DNA from: CAXXOK01 sp035353235
Lineage (GTDB): Bacteria > Bacillota > Clostridia > Christensenellales > Aristaeellaceae
DNA: 6,438 nt
Assembly (NCBI GenBank): GCA_035353235.1
Contig: DAOPZG010000139.1
Coordinates: 1 to 6,438, forward strand
Direction: 5' to 3'
The notes under the pieces are model-generated. The model saw only the letters and a program-made list of their open reading frames with translations. It was not told where the DNA came from and ran no database searches. Shown one piece after another: positions 5,949 to 6,438 of the stretch (position 1 is the stretch's first letter; every line of letters starts with the position of its first letter). Position numbers and translations under genes: made by a program.

Positions 5949-5984
5949 GCAGGCAGGCTCTCAACCTGCGGGGGCCTGCTTTTT
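5949..5984 (+). terminator. Rho-independent terminator after telA
   Basis: GCAGGC (5949-5954, or the overlapping copy at 5953-5958) pairs with GCCTGC at 5974-5979, followed directly by TTTTT (5980-5984). A competing inner stem, GCAGG (5953-5957) with CCTGC (5965-5969), is also possible. It begins 14 bases after the telA stop and closes the two-gene operon. Confidence 0.75.
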
Positions 5985-5986
5985 CT

Positions 5987-6022
5987 GTGCCGTTTCATGG
6001 AAATTTGCCCGTGCCGCTTCAT
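5987..6022 (+). repeat. Imperfect direct repeat before the last gene
   Basis: GTGCCGTTTCAT (5987-5998) and GTGCCGCTTCAT (6011-6022) match in 11 of 12 bases with a 24-bp offset. They lie between the telA terminator and the next gene. No convincing -35/-10 pair is visible in 5985-6087, so the repeat may mark an activator-dependent promoter, or the gene may depend on readthrough from telA. Confidence 0.35.
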
Positions 6023-6087
6023 CAAAAAACGAACCGCAACGCGCGGAGCAACGTAAGAAGACCCCGGCTTTCCAGAAAGGAAACGAT

Positions 6088-6438
6088 ATGAAACCCAAAC
6101 TTTCGGTATGGTTATCCCTGATCATCTGTCTGGTGCTGCTCGTGTTTGGGCTGGCTTACGGCGACGTGAACGGCTATGCGGACGAGAGGGCGCACGTGAA
6201 CGCCCTGCTGGAAGGCGACAGCGGCCTGTTGACCGTGGTGGGGTACCGCGCGTCGGACGGGCTGAACCTGTGCGTGGTTGCGCAGCGTCACCTGAACGGC
6301 GACCCGGATGTGACGGCGCTGAAAAACGCCGCCGAAGCCCTGCGCGCCGACGGACTGGGTATACAGGCTGTGAAGGCGGGGGATGCGGCGCTGGCCAGAG
6401 CGTTTTCTACGGTGGCGGACAAGCTGAAGGCAAACGCG
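6088..6438 (+). CDS. Membrane-anchored or secreted protein, weakly LemA-like (partial, runs off right edge)
   Basis: The ATG at 6088 opens 117 codons to the window edge without a stop. A ribosome site AAAGG (6076-6080) lies 7 bases upstream. The N-terminus has Lys2 and Lys4, a hydrophobic stretch at about 6-23, then a polar region starting around GDVNGYADE, so it is either a signal peptide or an uncleaved anchor. The rest is helical with a R-x-x-V-x-x-LL pattern and a later DGLNLCVVAQRHL segment, spaced like the helices of LemA proteins, which are membrane-anchored with a helical bundle outside. This resemblance is from memory and weak; the family is not certain. Its place after xpaC-telA is compatible with an envelope-related role. 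Cys14 is not in a proper lipobox. Confidence 0.65.
   Translation, partial: MKPKLSVWLSLIICLVLLVFGLAYGDVNGYADERAHVNALLEGDSGLLTVVGYRASDGLNLCVVAQRHLNGDPDVTALKNAAEALRADGLGIQAVKAGDAALARAFSTVADKLKANA

Noticed and set aside
6127..6129. Cys14 of the last gene as a lipoprotein attachment site
   Set aside because: It is preceded by Leu-Ile-Ile, which lacks the small residue needed at the -1 position, and lies in the middle of the hydrophobic stretch.

Overview
The window reads as chromosomal DNA of an anaerobic, fairly GC-rich Clostridia-type Firmicute. This is an inference from three things: a ferredoxin-dependent branched-chain 2-oxoacid oxidoreductase operon of the kind used by amino-acid-fermenting anaerobes, an xpaC-telA pair typical of Firmicutes, and AGGAGG-type ribosome binding sites with sigma-A-like promoters. 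Family or genus cannot be told from the sequence. I see no RNA gene, CRISPR array, insertion sequence or phage gene.

Layout. Positions 1-1071 (minus strand) hold the start of an oxidoreductase operon. A 68-residue two-cluster ferredoxin subunit (vorD-like) comes first, then the alpha subunit (vorB-like), which runs off the left edge. A near-consensus promoter sits at 1131-1159. Positions 1072-1351 form a divergent intergenic region whose second promoter (1265-1293) fires rightward into a 711-residue gene of unknown family (1352-3487). That protein has a long Pro/Gln-rich, apparently disordered N-terminal region with Trp-centred repeats, one membrane segment and a small predicted extracellular beta-rich domain. 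A hairpin terminator follows at 3501-3527.

Positions 3528-3705 are regulatory DNA without a gene. They hold a perfect 12-bp palindrome resembling a LacI/CcpA-family operator, an 8-bp direct repeat spaced by two helical turns, an extended -10 promoter, and a hairpin at the predicted start of the transcript. Then come xpaC-like (3706-4665) and telA-like (4715-5935) genes as a two-gene operon closed by a terminator at 5949-5984. The last 350 bases (6088-6438) are the start of a membrane-anchored or secreted protein with weak resemblance to LemA-type helical proteins.

How the genes may work together. The left operon is central energy metabolism: oxidative decarboxylation of branched-chain 2-oxoacids to acyl-CoA, with electrons passed to ferredoxin. 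The right part looks like a cell-envelope stress module: XpaC and TelA occur as a pair in Firmicutes and TelA homologues are tied to tolerance of tellurite and of cell-wall-active agents. The 711-residue protein could belong to the same envelope theme, since it spans the membrane and lies next to this pair, but it has its own promoter and terminator, so the link is only positional.
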